This document shows positions 1 to 8,342 of a stretch of DNA of 64,000 nucleotides, in pieces (positions within the stretch are counted from its first letter, which is position 1; each line of letters opens with the position of its first letter). Source of the DNA: Kineosporia sp. NBRC 101731 (GTDB lineage Bacteria > Actinomycetota > Actinomycetes > Actinomycetales > Kineosporiaceae); the NCBI RefSeq assembly GCF_030269305.1, contig NZ_BSTC01000017.1:1-64000 (forward strand), in the 5' to 3' direction. Under the pieces are notes generated by a model. The model was not told where the DNA came from. It was given only the letters and a program-made list of their open reading frames with translations, and did no database searches. Both the position numbers and the translations under genes were made by a program.

Positions 1-133
1 AAGTCCGCACCAAATGAGCATTCCGACGCACCGCCCCGCCCGCGGCCTTCATCTTGAACTCATTGGCCGCCGGATACTTCACACCGGTAATGGCCTCAAG
101 AAGAAGCTTGGTGTCCGTGCTGTAGATCGACAC
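1..133 (-). CDS. Unknown protein, N-terminal 44 residues (runs off left edge)
   Basis: Only the first 44 residues lie in the window. The GTG at 131-133 is chosen because an in-frame TAG sits immediately upstream and a purine-rich GGAAGAGGAG ribosome site lies 6 bases before it. The start reads MSIYSTDTKLLLEAITGV, then a short basic stretch (KMKAAGGAVRRNAHLVRT). I do not recognise the family. The strong ribosome site and clean start make it likely to be a real gene; its function cannot be judged from this fragment. Confidence 0.6.
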   Translation of the reverse strand, partial: MSIYSTDTKLLLEAITGVKYPAANEFKMKAAGGAVRRNAHLVRT

Positions 134-394
134 CTAGTACTCCTCTTCCCTTCGTTGCAGCAGATCAGCCTCGTCGATGACGCGGCTGGGGCCTTGTCAG
201 AGCACTGCCGTAACAGGTTCCCGCAAGCCGTTCATACTGCGTTTACACGGATGAAACCGGTCAGCAGTTCAGGCCGGGTATGACCGTTCGTCGCAAGGAC
301 GGGTGCGCAAACGAAGGAGCCCGCCGGCCAGGTACATGGCCGACGGGCTGAGGTTCGGTGGAGCCCTCCGGGGCTCAGGCTCCGGCGGTGTCCA
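134..394. other. Intergenic region, promoter side of the left-edge gene
   Basis: About 260 bases with no convincing gene. Short forward frames here have no ribosome site and are chance readings of GC-rich DNA. It should hold the promoter of the leftward gene ending at 1 and, near its right side, the terminator hairpin of the gene at 395-2845. I see no clear -10/-35 pair. Confidence 0.4.
318..349 (-). terminator. Hairpin after the DUF2637 gene
   Basis: Two 13-base arms (318-330 and 337-349) pair with one mismatch around a 6-base loop, about 45 bases past the stop codon at 395. There is no clear T run, as is common for actinobacterial terminators. Confidence 0.55.
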
Positions 395-2845
395 CTACTG
401 CACGGCCCGCAGCGCCGGCGCCTCCCGGGCCTCGACGAGGATGCGGCTCGCGGTGCGGCTGCTGGTGTCCCAGCCGAGCTTGGCCAGCTCGATGCACAAC
501 TGACCGCCGGTGACGTCCGGCTGGGCCCGGACGATGCGGATGGCTGCGGACAGGCGCTCCTCCTGCTGCTGCAGGGTCATCCGTCCTTTGCGGACGCGGG
601 TGGGCACCGTAGGGGACACGTCCTCGTCCTCGGCGCCGTAGGCGTCCGGCAGGATGATGGTGTGGCTCTGGGTCGTCGCCGGGGTGGGTTCACGATGTGT
701 CGGAGCCGATTGATGGACGCGCTGGGTCTCCTGAGACGCCTGATTCGACCGGGTCGCCCGGCTCACCGGGAGGTCGGGGGCCTCGTAATCAGGAACCTCG
801 TCGCCGATCGCCTCGTAGTCGGGCGCCTGGTCACCGATGGCGTCGAAGTCGTAGTCGGCGGCCTCACCGTCGGACACCAGCCAGGAAGGTCGCTGCGCCG
901 GCTTCGGAACGGGTCGGGGCTCACGGGCAACCGGGGTCTCCTCGGCGGTCAACCAGGAAGGTCGCTGCTCGGGCTCCGCCACCGTCCGGGCACGCCCCAC
1001 ACCGGTCTCGTCCACACCGATCGCATCCACACCGGTCTCGTCCACACTGTTCTCGGATGCCCGCCATGACGAAACCGGGGCTTCCGCGTTCTCCGTCGGA
1101 GCACCCGTTCCATCGACCTGGGTGCGGTCCGACCGGCCGGCTGCGTACGGCGAGCCCGGCGCCGTCTGGGGACCGGGCTGCTGCGTCGCCTGGGCGAACT
1201 GCGCCGTGCGCTGCGGCTCGTACGCGAACCGGGCTCCCCGCGCGAACTGTGTCTGCTCACCGAACTGCGGCTCAGGCACCCACGGCGCGTGCTCCTGCTC
1301 GACCGGGCCGGCGTAGGACTGCTCCGCCAGGACCGCAGGCTGCGCGATTCCGGGCCGAGTGGTTCCGGGCTGGGCCATCCCGGACTGGGCGGTTCCGGAC
1401 TGGGCGGTTCCGACCGGCTGAGCGTCTCCAGCGGCTGTGCGGCGCCCACCACGCTCACCCGGCTCCAGCACGCTCTGGTCCCGGAACTCACCCCGGGGCG
1501 ACATCACCGATCCGGCGTACGCACCCCGCTCCGCGCCACCCGACCCGACGTACTCATCCCGACCGACGCCATGCGATCCGGCATACCCGCCCTGCCGCAT
1601 ACCGTTCGCCGCGAGGTACTCGTCCCGCCCGGACTCGGTCTGTCCGTCCCGGTCCACCTGCGCGGCCGGCCCCACCCCGACCGTCCCGGCATAACCGCTC
1701 TGTCCAGGCACGAGTGGCCCGGGATACTCACTCGGCTCCACCCGCGCCGGAGAAGCGTTCCCCTCCGGCGGCGTCGCAGCGCCCCGCGCCGTCGCGTTCA
1801 GCAGGCCACGGTTCGACCCGGCGTGCCCGTTCGACCCGGCGTGCCCGTTCGACCCGGCGTACTCACCGGCATCGCCGCGTTCCGACCCGGCGTACCCGTC
1901 CTGCTCCGACGACTCACCCGGCCGATCAGACCGGCCCCGCGCCGCCGTCTCCGCACCCGCATACCCACCCCGTGCGGTACGTGAGCTGACCGCAGCGGTG
2001 TGCGGATCGTCCTCCATCTCATGGTGGCCCGACCCCCGCAGAATGGTCTGCACCACGGCCCGCAGGATCGATTCCGGGCTCCGGTCGGGAAGCTGGTCGG
2101 GGTTGGTCCAGCCGACGGCGTCGAGCACCGCGGACGGCGGCAGGCTGCCGGCGCGCAGCTGGCGGTTGACCACGCGACGGACGCGCTTGGCGTCCTTGCG
2201 CGGGCTGACGCGGCGCGGCAGCGACAGGTTCAGCGCCTCGCGGGCGGCGGCCGCGGTGCCGACACCGATGCGGGCCTGGTGCGCGTCGGCCACGCCGGTG
2301 CGGGCCATCAGCAGGCGCGTGCGCACCGACTCGACCGGTGCCGACAGCCACAGCGACGGCGCGATCGACGCGGCCGGGCCGTGATGAACGGCCTTCCACT
2401 GCCCGAGCACCTGCTTGCCGGTGAGTTCCACCAGCACCGCCCACACCGCGGGCGCGGTGACGTGCCACGGCACCTCGCCCAGCTCCCGCGCGGCCAGGGC
2501 ATTGAGCACCAGGGTCCCGGCGACACCGCAGTGCGCGGTCAGGCGCCAGCCGGTCATCGGGCGCCCGATCTTGGCGCCGGCCACGTACTGCAGCGACGCG
2601 CCGAGGATCAGCAGGTCGACCAGCAACGGGAAACCCGCGGCCAGATACGGGCCGAACGTGGGCAGGGCCGCCTTGTACAGGCTCTGGTATGACAGAACCG
2701 CACCGATGACGGCGACCGGCACCAGCACGACACGCGCCCACATGCTCAGGCGGCGTGCCTGCCGGGCCAGGTCGGCAGCATCGTTCGCGGCGTCACCCGT
2801 GAGCTCGTTCTCGGGCCGCAGGTCGGGGCTGGGCTGATTGAGCAC
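395..2845 (-). CDS. DUF2637 membrane protein with long repeat-rich tail and C-terminal HTH-like segment
   Basis: About 816 residues from the GTG at 2845, where the text reads VLNQPSPDLR; an upstream in-frame start at 2899 is possible but adds an unconvincing basic leader. Residues 36-145 contain four hydrophobic helices typical of DUF2637, a family common in actinomycetes and related to Spd plasmid-spread proteins. A basic segment follows, then a low-complexity middle of about 450 residues rich in G, A, S, Q and E with GYAGS, GHAGSN and AQSG-type repeats. The last 60 residues (QQQEERLSAAIRIVRAQPDV onward) look like a small helix-turn-helix domain. Function is not established; DNA binding at the membrane, perhaps linked to mobile-element maintenance, is inference. 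Confidence 0.75.
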   Translation of the reverse strand: MLNQPSPDLRPENELTGDAANDAADLARQARRLSMWARVVLVPVAVIGAVLSYQSLYKAALPTFGPYLAAGFPLLVDLLILGASLQYVAGAKIGRPMTGWRLTAHCGVAGTLVLNALAARELGEVPWHVTAPAVWAVLVELTGKQVLGQWKAVHHGPAASIAPSLWLSAPVESVRTRLLMARTGVADAHQARIGVGTAAAAREALNLSLPRRVSPRKDAKRVRRVVNRQLRAGSLPPSAVLDAVGWTNPDQLPDRSPESILRAVVQTILRGSGHHEMEDDPHTAAVSSRTARGGYAGAETAARGRSDRPGESSEQDGYAGSERGDAGEYAGSNGHAGSNGHAGSNRGLLNATARGAATPPEGNASPARVEPSEYPGPLVPGQSGYAGTVGVGPAAQVDRDGQTESGRDEYLAANGMRQGGYAGSHGVGRDEYVGSGGAERGAYAGSVMSPRGEFRDQSVLEPGERGGRRTAAGDAQPVGTAQSGTAQSGMAQPGTTRPGIAQPAVLAEQSYAGPVEQEHAPWVPEPQFGEQTQFARGARFAYEPQRTAQFAQATQQPGPQTAPGSPYAAGRSDRTQVDGTGAPTENAEAPVSSWRASENSVDETGVDAIGVDETGVGRARTVAEPEQRPSWLTAEETPVAREPRPVPKPAQRPSWLVSDGEAADYDFDAIGDQAPDYEAIGDEVPDYEAPDLPVSRATRSNQASQETQRVHQSAPTHREPTPATTQSHTIILPDAYGAEDEDVSPTVPTRVRKGRMTLQQQEERLSAAIRIVRAQPDVTGGQLCIELAKLGWDTSSRTASRILVEAREAPALRAVQ
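1811..1864. repeat. Three 18-base tandem repeats inside the DUF2637 gene
   Basis: Units at 1811-1828, 1829-1846 and 1847-1864; the first two are identical and the third differs only in its last bases. Read on the minus strand they encode the in-frame hexapeptide GHAGSN or EYAGSN. They form the cleanest part of a wider family of degenerate repeats in this gene. Confidence 0.85.
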
Positions 2846-2981
2846 GGCCCCATGCTGTCGGCTCGACCGGGGGCCTGTCACCCGAAAGCATCGGCGCACA
2901 TCCCGCGTGTTGGGCCGAACACCTTGCGTGACACCGTGAAACGAGCCGTAAATGCTCTACCCACAGGGGAAAGGGACCACC

Positions 2982-3977
2982 ATGCGCTATCGCAAGCTCG
3001 GCCGTTCGGATCTCGAGGTGTCGGAGATCTCGCTCGGTTCCTGGCTCACGTTCGCCGGGGGCATCGCCCAGGAGCAGACGCGGGCCTGCACCGAGGCGGC
3101 CTTCGACGCGGGCATCACGTTCTTCGATACCGCCAACGTCTACGGGCAAGGTGTGGCGGAGTCCGCGTGGGGCGAGATCCTGTCCGCCCACCCGCGCGAC
3201 TCCTACGTCCTGGCCACCAAGGTCTGGGGACGGATGTCTCCCGACGACGCGGGCCTGGCCCCCGACCAGATCGCACGGCAGATCGATGCCTCGCTCACCC
3301 GCCTGCGCACCGACTACGTCGACCTCTACCAGGCCCATCGGTTCGACCCGGCGGTGCCGCTGGAAGACACGCTCGAGGCACTGCAGAAGGTCGTCGAGCA
3401 GGGCAAGGCCCGATACCTGGGCTTCAGCGAGTGGACCCCGGAGCAGATCAGCGCGGGCATCGAGGTCGCCGGCCCGGACCTGTTCGTCTCCTCGCAGCCG
3501 CAGTACTCGATGCTCTGGCAGGCGCCGGAGGCCGAGCTCTTCCCCCTCTGCCGGCAGTACGGCATCTCGCATGTCGTCTGGTCGCCCCTGGCTCAGGGCG
3601 TGCTCACCGGTAAATATCTTCCCGGACAGCCCGTTCCGGACGACTCGCGGTTCGCCGACGAGGGCATGAGCTACGCCCAGCACCTGGTCTACAGCGAAGC
3701 CAGCCTGGAAGCCGTGCAGCGCCTGATCCCGATCGCCGAGGGCGCGGGACTCACACTGCCGCAGCTGGCTCTGGCCTGGGTGCTGCGCAATCCGGAGGTG
3801 GCCTCGGCCATTACCGGCGCCTCCCGCCCGGAACAGGTGCACGCCAACGCCTCGGCCGCCGGCATCAACCTGTCCCCCGACGTCCTGAGTGCTGTCGACG
3901 AGGCCCTGGGCGACGCGCCGGTGCGCAAGCCCACGCTGGCCGTGTCGGCGACCGAGGGCGTGCTGCGCAGGAGCTGA
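2982..3977 (+). CDS. Aldo/keto reductase
   Basis: 331 residues starting at ATG 2982 (MRYRKLGRSD), preceded by GGGGAAAGGGA; a longer frame from 2952 lacks family similarity at its start. It is an NADPH-dependent TIM-barrel oxidoreductase of the aldo/keto reductase family, closest in style to the YghZ/potassium-channel beta-subunit branch. The catalytic tetrad is visible: D49, Y54 (ANVYGQG), K80 (ATKVWG) and H119 (YQAHRFDP). The cofactor-binding end ITGASRPEQVHAN is intact. It stands alone between divergent and convergent neighbours, so its substrate cannot be inferred. Confidence 0.93.
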   Translation: MRYRKLGRSDLEVSEISLGSWLTFAGGIAQEQTRACTEAAFDAGITFFDTANVYGQGVAESAWGEILSAHPRDSYVLATKVWGRMSPDDAGLAPDQIARQIDASLTRLRTDYVDLYQAHRFDPAVPLEDTLEALQKVVEQGKARYLGFSEWTPEQISAGIEVAGPDLFVSSQPQYSMLWQAPEAELFPLCRQYGISHVVWSPLAQGVLTGKYLPGQPVPDDSRFADEGMSYAQHLVYSEASLEAVQRLIPIAEGAGLTLPQLALAWVLRNPEVASAITGASRPEQVHANASAAGINLSPDVLSAVDEALGDAPVRKPTLAVSATEGVLRRS

Positions 3978-3984
3978 CACGGAG

Positions 3985-4019
3985 GACGCCCGCCGGCCCT
4001 CACGGGTCCGGCGGGCGTC
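3985..4019. terminator. Strong bidirectional hairpin between convergent genes
   Basis: Perfect 12-base arms at 3985-3996 and 4008-4019 around an 11-base loop. It lies between the aldo/keto reductase stop (3977) and the GH26-like gene stop (4040) and probably ends transcription from both sides. Confidence 0.8.
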
Positions 4020-4039
4020 TTCGGGTGGGCGTCTCCGGG

Positions 4040-5926
4040 CTACTTCCCGAGCAGCTTCTTGAATTTCGCGCCTGCGGTGGTGTGGGTCTCGAGCATGTGG
4101 GTGCCGCTGCTGCCCACGTTGAACTCGAAGTACGACTGGTAGCCCACGTTGTTGGACGGGTCGTAGATGAAGTCGAGCATCTGCTGGATGTAGTAGGCGT
4201 TGTCGCCACCGCCGTGACCGTCGGGGCGCTCCCACAGGCCCCACTCCGGCAGCGTCATCGGCTTGCCCTTGCTCTTGGCGAAGTCCGACCAGAAGTTCAG
4301 GCCGAACGTGCCGTTGAGCGTGCTCTCCCAGGCGGCCTCACGACGCTCCTGCTTACAGGCCGCGCTGCAGCTGCTCGGGAACGGGTACGACCCCTCCACC
4401 CAGGAGATGTCGTAGGTGTCGATGCCGATGTAGTCGACGTACGCGTTACCCGGGTAGTAGTTCGTCGAGTCGTAGACCTCGCCGCCGATGTTCGGGTTCC
4501 AGTCGAACGCGAGATTGTCCGTGCCCGGCACCGAGCGCATCGCCTTCACGATGTGCTGCCAGTAGTTGATGAAGTTCGCCTTCGTGTCCGGGTGCCAGCG
4601 GGAGGCACTCAGGTTGAACTCCCAGCCCAGCCGCAGGATCGAGTCACCCTGCCCGGCCGCGACCAGGTTCTTCGCGAGTGTCTTGAAGTACTGGTCGTAC
4701 TCCCCGTTCGCACCGGCCGCCATGGTCGCCGAGTCGTCCTGGGTGGGCAGCATGGCCGTGGCGTAGATCATGCGGTAGCCCGAGCCCTTCCAGGTGTCCA
4801 GCATGTAGCTCGGGTCGGAGATCTCGTCCCACGAGGTGCGGCTGGAGAAGTCCATCGCGTAGTCGACGTCGTTGCCCAGCCAGGCGCCGAACGACGCCAC
4901 CTCGGACGGTGACGTTCCGCGGAACACCCCGAGTTTCACCGGGGACGAGGCATAGGTCCCGGCCGAGGTGGTCGTGGTCGCAGCCTTCTTCTTCGTCACC
5001 GTCGTGACCTTCTTGGCCTTGGCCTCGGCCTTCTTCACGACCTTCTCGGTCTTCTTCTTCGCGTGCGTGGCCTTCGCCGAGGGAGTGGCGGTGGGCGTCG
5101 TGTTGCCCAGGTCGAGCGATGCGGACGTGGAGGCGCTGACCGTGGAGGCAAGCGCCGCGGTGTTCTCCGGTGTCTTGTCACCGGGGATCCGGTCGATCGC
5201 TACCACCACGCCGCCCAGCACGGCCAGCACCGCGACCGCGCCACCGGCGATCTGCATCAGGCGTGGCTTGCGGGAACGCTCAGCCCGGCGGCCCTTCTCG
5301 ACATCACGACGCGCCCGGCGACTCGGCGGACGGCTCACATTGCCCAGGGAGTGAACCTCACGGCGGGAGCCACCGTCACGGGCCGCCTCGCCCTCGAGTT
5401 CCAGATCGCCCTCGGGCGCGGCGCCACTCACCGGCACGGACCGGCCCCGCGCCGAACCTTGGCTGAGTGACTCGGCCGGACCCGCTGCCGATACCGGACC
5501 AACCCGACCAGCGCGCCTACCCGAGCCTGCCAGTTCGTCCTGACCGAGCAGACCACCCTGCCCGAGCGACGCAGCTTCTTCCAGCGACCGATGTCCTGGC
5601 GGAGCCCAAACGTCGTTAGTCGCCAGATGTTCCGCCGGCGCCCCACCCGAACCCTGATCACGATCGTGCCGATCTTCCTGGATCCGCTGGTTCTGCGCGG
5701 TCTCCGCCAGGCGCTGCTGTGCCCGGGCCTCACGACGGGACTGGGCCGGTCGCCCTGCCACGGCCGGAGCCGGTCGTCCGGTCGCCGCCGTAGTGGGCAT
5801 CGGCCGACGCGACCCGGTCTGCCGACGGGTGCGGGCCTCGGCGCGCGCCGGTTCAGGACGGGAAGAAGGAGCGTTCAGCTCCTCGTCGGGGGCCAGCCCG
5901 TACGGGTGCGAGGGACGATCAGGCAT
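4040..5926 (-). CDS. Membrane-anchored GH26-like glycoside hydrolase
   Basis: 628 residues from ATG 5926 (MPDRPSHPYG); GCAGGAGG lies about 13 bases upstream. Residues 1-220 are a basic, low-complexity cytoplasmic region. A single helix at 224-244 anchors the protein, followed by a Thr/Ser and Lys/Ala-rich linker (about 255-325) and a catalytic domain from about 330. GH26 enzymes cleave beta-mannans and related beta-glucans with two glutamates. Here E436 in LGWEFN fits the acid/base and E561 in LPEWGLW the nucleophile. The polarity implies an extracellular catalytic domain. A paralogue lies at 46792-47874. Substrate is unknown and distant GH26 assignment is from motif and fold, not alignment. 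Confidence 0.82.
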   Translation of the reverse strand: MPDRPSHPYGLAPDEELNAPSSRPEPARAEARTRRQTGSRRPMPTTAATGRPAPAVAGRPAQSRREARAQQRLAETAQNQRIQEDRHDRDQGSGGAPAEHLATNDVWAPPGHRSLEEAASLGQGGLLGQDELAGSGRRAGRVGPVSAAGPAESLSQGSARGRSVPVSGAAPEGDLELEGEAARDGGSRREVHSLGNVSRPPSRRARRDVEKGRRAERSRKPRLMQIAGGAVAVLAVLGGVVVAIDRIPGDKTPENTAALASTVSASTSASLDLGNTTPTATPSAKATHAKKKTEKVVKKAEAKAKKVTTVTKKKAATTTTSAGTYASSPVKLGVFRGTSPSEVASFGAWLGNDVDYAMDFSSRTSWDEISDPSYMLDTWKGSGYRMIYATAMLPTQDDSATMAAGANGEYDQYFKTLAKNLVAAGQGDSILRLGWEFNLSASRWHPDTKANFINYWQHIVKAMRSVPGTDNLAFDWNPNIGGEVYDSTNYYPGNAYVDYIGIDTYDISWVEGSYPFPSSCSAACKQERREAAWESTLNGTFGLNFWSDFAKSKGKPMTLPEWGLWERPDGHGGGDNAYYIQQMLDFIYDPSNNVGYQSYFEFNVGSSGTHMLETHTTAGAKFKKLLGK

Positions 5927-6284
5927 GGACGGGCACCGGCCTCCTGCTCCGGCTGCGTCACAGAGAGGATCGCACGAGCGGTCCTGCCTGCTGCCGGAAC
6001 GACGAATGATTACGTACTGAAATCGTATCCGCCCGGAGAGCCCGATTCGCTTGCTTGAGGAAGATTTGACCTCGCTATCAGTAATCACCGAAGGACGATG
6101 CCGACCGGGCAGGTCAACGCCGTCCCTCTGAGTTAATTCATGCCCACCAGACGCCTCAATCAGCGCCCCATACGGCTCCGCGGGTCGCTCCGGCGGCAGG
6201 CTGACGCCTGGGGACCAAGGCATAAACCGCCGCATATACCCCGGAAACATGCCAGAAGTCCCATGAACGACAATCAATGTTCAA

Positions 6285-6308
6285 GTTCACCATCAGCACA
6301 TCGTGAAC
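6285..6308. promoter_or_regulatory. Inverted repeat GTTCAC-N12-GTGAAC
   Basis: Perfect 6-base arms (6285-6290, 6303-6308) in the divergent region between the GH26-like gene and the LuxR-type regulator. It could be an operator, possibly autoregulatory. If the regulator starts at the GTG 6303 the site would overlap its start. Confidence 0.3.
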
Positions 6309-6413
6309 GTGATCCCGATCCTGCCCGTGAAGCAGGGTGACGGGGGTGCACTCCTGTACCCCGCTCAGGGGCAGACCAGCGAAAGGGCTCGGAGGTTGCA
6401 GACGCATCGTGAG

Positions 6414-7019
6414 ATGACGGCACATTCCGTCATGGTGGACCCGGCCCGCGAGGCGCCGCCGTCGCAGGTGGTGGTGCTGGCCCCCGACCGCCTGGACGAG
6501 CTGGGCGTGATCGAGTTACTGCGACAGGGCGAGGAGTTCAGCCTGATGCCGGCGCGCCGAGCCCGGCACGCGGATCTCCTGGTGGTGGTCGCCGGATCAG
6601 CCTCGGAGCTGCTGTTCCAGCAGGTCCAGCAGCTGGAGCTGAGGCCCGGCGCGCCCGTCGTGCTGTTCCTCGACCAGATCGAGGGCGTCCGCCTGCCCCC
6701 CGGTATCAGCCCGTCCACCTGCACCGTCGCGCCTCGCGGCCGGCTCACCTCGGACCGCTTCGCCGCCACGCTCCGCTCCGCCACCTCGGCCGGCCGAGGT
6801 GTGCCGACGGCCGGGCCGGAATACCCGGCGGACTTCGACCAGCGCGAGGTCGCGGTGCTCACCCTGGTCGCGCAGGGGTTCGAGAACGCCGAGATTGCCC
6901 GGCGGCTGAACTATTCCGAGCGAACGATCAAGTATGTGCTGGCCGGCCTGATGACACGTCACGGCCTGCGCAACCGGGCCCACGCGGTGGCCCAGGCCAT
7001 CCGCACCGGGCTGATCTGA
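6414..7019 (+). CDS. LuxR-type transcriptional regulator with degenerate receiver
   Basis: About 201 residues from ATG 6414; starts at GTG 6303 and ATG 6432 are also open, and no candidate has a good ribosome site. The N-terminal half (VVVLAPDRLDELGVIELL and following) resembles a response-regulator receiver fold, but I see no convincing phosphorylation Asp cluster. The C-terminal 60 residues are a LuxR/FixJ helix-turn-helix: DQREVAVLTLVAQGFENAEI, then SERTIKYVL and RNRAHAVAQAIRTGLI. It probably controls a neighbour, either the divergent GH26-like gene or the downstream glycosyltransferase. Confidence 0.82.
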   Translation: MTAHSVMVDPAREAPPSQVVVLAPDRLDELGVIELLRQGEEFSLMPARRARHADLLVVVAGSASELLFQQVQQLELRPGAPVVLFLDQIEGVRLPPGISPSTCTVAPRGRLTSDRFAATLRSATSAGRGVPTAGPEYPADFDQREVAVLTLVAQGFENAEIARRLNYSERTIKYVLAGLMTRHGLRNRAHAVAQAIRTGLI

Positions 7020-7154
7020 CAGCTCCCCCCGATCGGCCCGCCGGGGCGCGTGGCTCACCCCCCTCCGCCCGCGCTCCGGCGAGGCTCTCACGACACCCGG
7101 ACGAACTTCTCCAGAGGGGCGAAATCCTCTGCCCGGATCGCTATTCTGACGGCG

Positions 7155-8342
7155 ATGAGGGTCCTGTTCTCCGCCGCCCCACTGACGGGCCGGTCGTCGG
7201 CGCTCCTGCCGCTCGCCCGGGCCTTCGCCGCGCGCGGTGACCGGATCGCCTTCCTCTCCCCCTGCCTTCCGGGGCCCGCCGTACAGGAGCTGGGTTTCAC
7301 TCATCTGCACAGCGGGCCCGCCGGGGACCTGTTCCAGGGCCCCGGGGCCGCCGCCTCCCGCCTGGAGGCCCACGGCGAGCGTTCGCTGCACCTGGCCCAG
7401 GACTGGCGCCCCGACCTGGTGGTCAACGAACCGTACGACTTCACCGGTGTTTTCGTCGCCCAGGCACTGCGCCGCCCCCTGGCGACGGTGGCCAACGGCC
7501 CGGCGGCCCCGGCCGACTACGTCAGCGCCCTCACGGGCAGCGTCACGAACTGGTTCGCTCGCCATCGTCTCGCTCCCCCGGGCACGGTTCCCGCCGGGCA
7601 GTGGATGATCAACACTCGCCCCGAGGCCCTGGGTGCGTGGCCGGTCCCCTCAGGGGTGACCGCGCTGACGCTACGAGCTCCCCGCCGTGAGGGAGACGGC
7701 CTGCCACCGCCGACGGGCCGGCGTCCTCGCGTGGTGGTGGCTCTGGGCGCGCACTTCGGCGACCGCAGCACGATGCACCGGGTCCTGAACGGCCTCACCA
7801 CCGGCAGGCATCCGGAGATCGTGGTGCGCAGCAGCAGCCTCGCCGCCACCTCACCGCTCTCGAAGTACGTCACCCGGGCGACCTTCCGGCCCTCGTCCGA
7901 CCGGATCAGCCAGGTCGGGGCGGCGCTCGTGCACGGCGGTGGCGAGACCGTGCTGAACCTGCTCTCCCAGGGCATCCCGCTGGCCGTGCTGCCCCTGGGT
8001 CCGGGCCAGTTCGTCGAGGCGGTCCTGACCCAGCGGGCCGGCTGCGGGATCGCGGTACTGGTGCCGCCCGGTCAGCTGCGGCACCTCGACACCCTGAAGC
8101 TGCGGGCGGTCATGGCCGAGGTGATGGGCAACCCCTGGTACCGCGCGAACGCCGAGCGGGTGCAGCAGGAGATGGCCGCGATGCAGACGGCACCGGACGT
8201 GGCCGGGACGATCGCCCGCACCCTTGACCCGGGCCCCCGCATCCGGCCGGCCCGGATTCGGATGACGCCCCCGACCGGCACCGAAAAGATCGACCAGACG
8301 AGAGTTTCCCGCCGGTCCCTGGGGGTCAGTACACCTAGCTGA
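7155..8342 (+). CDS. GT1-like glycosyltransferase
   Basis: 395 residues from ATG 7155 (MRVLFSAAPLTGRSSALLPL); the earlier in-frame start at 7050 would add a leader without similarity. The N-terminal pattern (SAAP.GR...LLPLARAFAARGD) and the C-terminal nucleotide-sugar segment (VGAALVHGGGETVLNLLSQG, then PLAVLPLGPGQFVEAVLTQR) are those of UDP-glycosyltransferase/macroside glycosyltransferases with a GT-B fold. The usual HGG-x-GT is here HGGGET. Its acceptor is unknown. It converges on the lectin gene and the two coding regions overlap by 8 bases at their stops. Confidence 0.85.
   Translation: MRVLFSAAPLTGRSSALLPLARAFAARGDRIAFLSPCLPGPAVQELGFTHLHSGPAGDLFQGPGAAASRLEAHGERSLHLAQDWRPDLVVNEPYDFTGVFVAQALRRPLATVANGPAAPADYVSALTGSVTNWFARHRLAPPGTVPAGQWMINTRPEALGAWPVPSGVTALTLRAPRREGDGLPPPTGRRPRVVVALGAHFGDRSTMHRVLNGLTTGRHPEIVVRSSSLAATSPLSKYVTRATFRPSSDRISQVGAALVHGGGETVLNLLSQGIPLAVLPLGPGQFVEAVLTQRAGCGIAVLVPPGQLRHLDTLKLRAVMAEVMGNPWYRANAERVQQEMAAMQTAPDVAGTIARTLDPGPRIRPARIRMTPPTGTEKIDQTRVSRRSLGVSTPS

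Noticed and set aside
697-1989. Long forward frame (430 residues) and several overlapping ones across 662-2692
   Set aside because: They lie antisense to the DUF2637 gene, are Arg/Pro-rich with no ribosome site, and reflect the G/C bias of the real gene's codons.
2793-4244. 483-residue leftward frame over the aldo/keto reductase
   Set aside because: The forward frame has the complete catalytic tetrad; the reverse frame has no recognisable domain.
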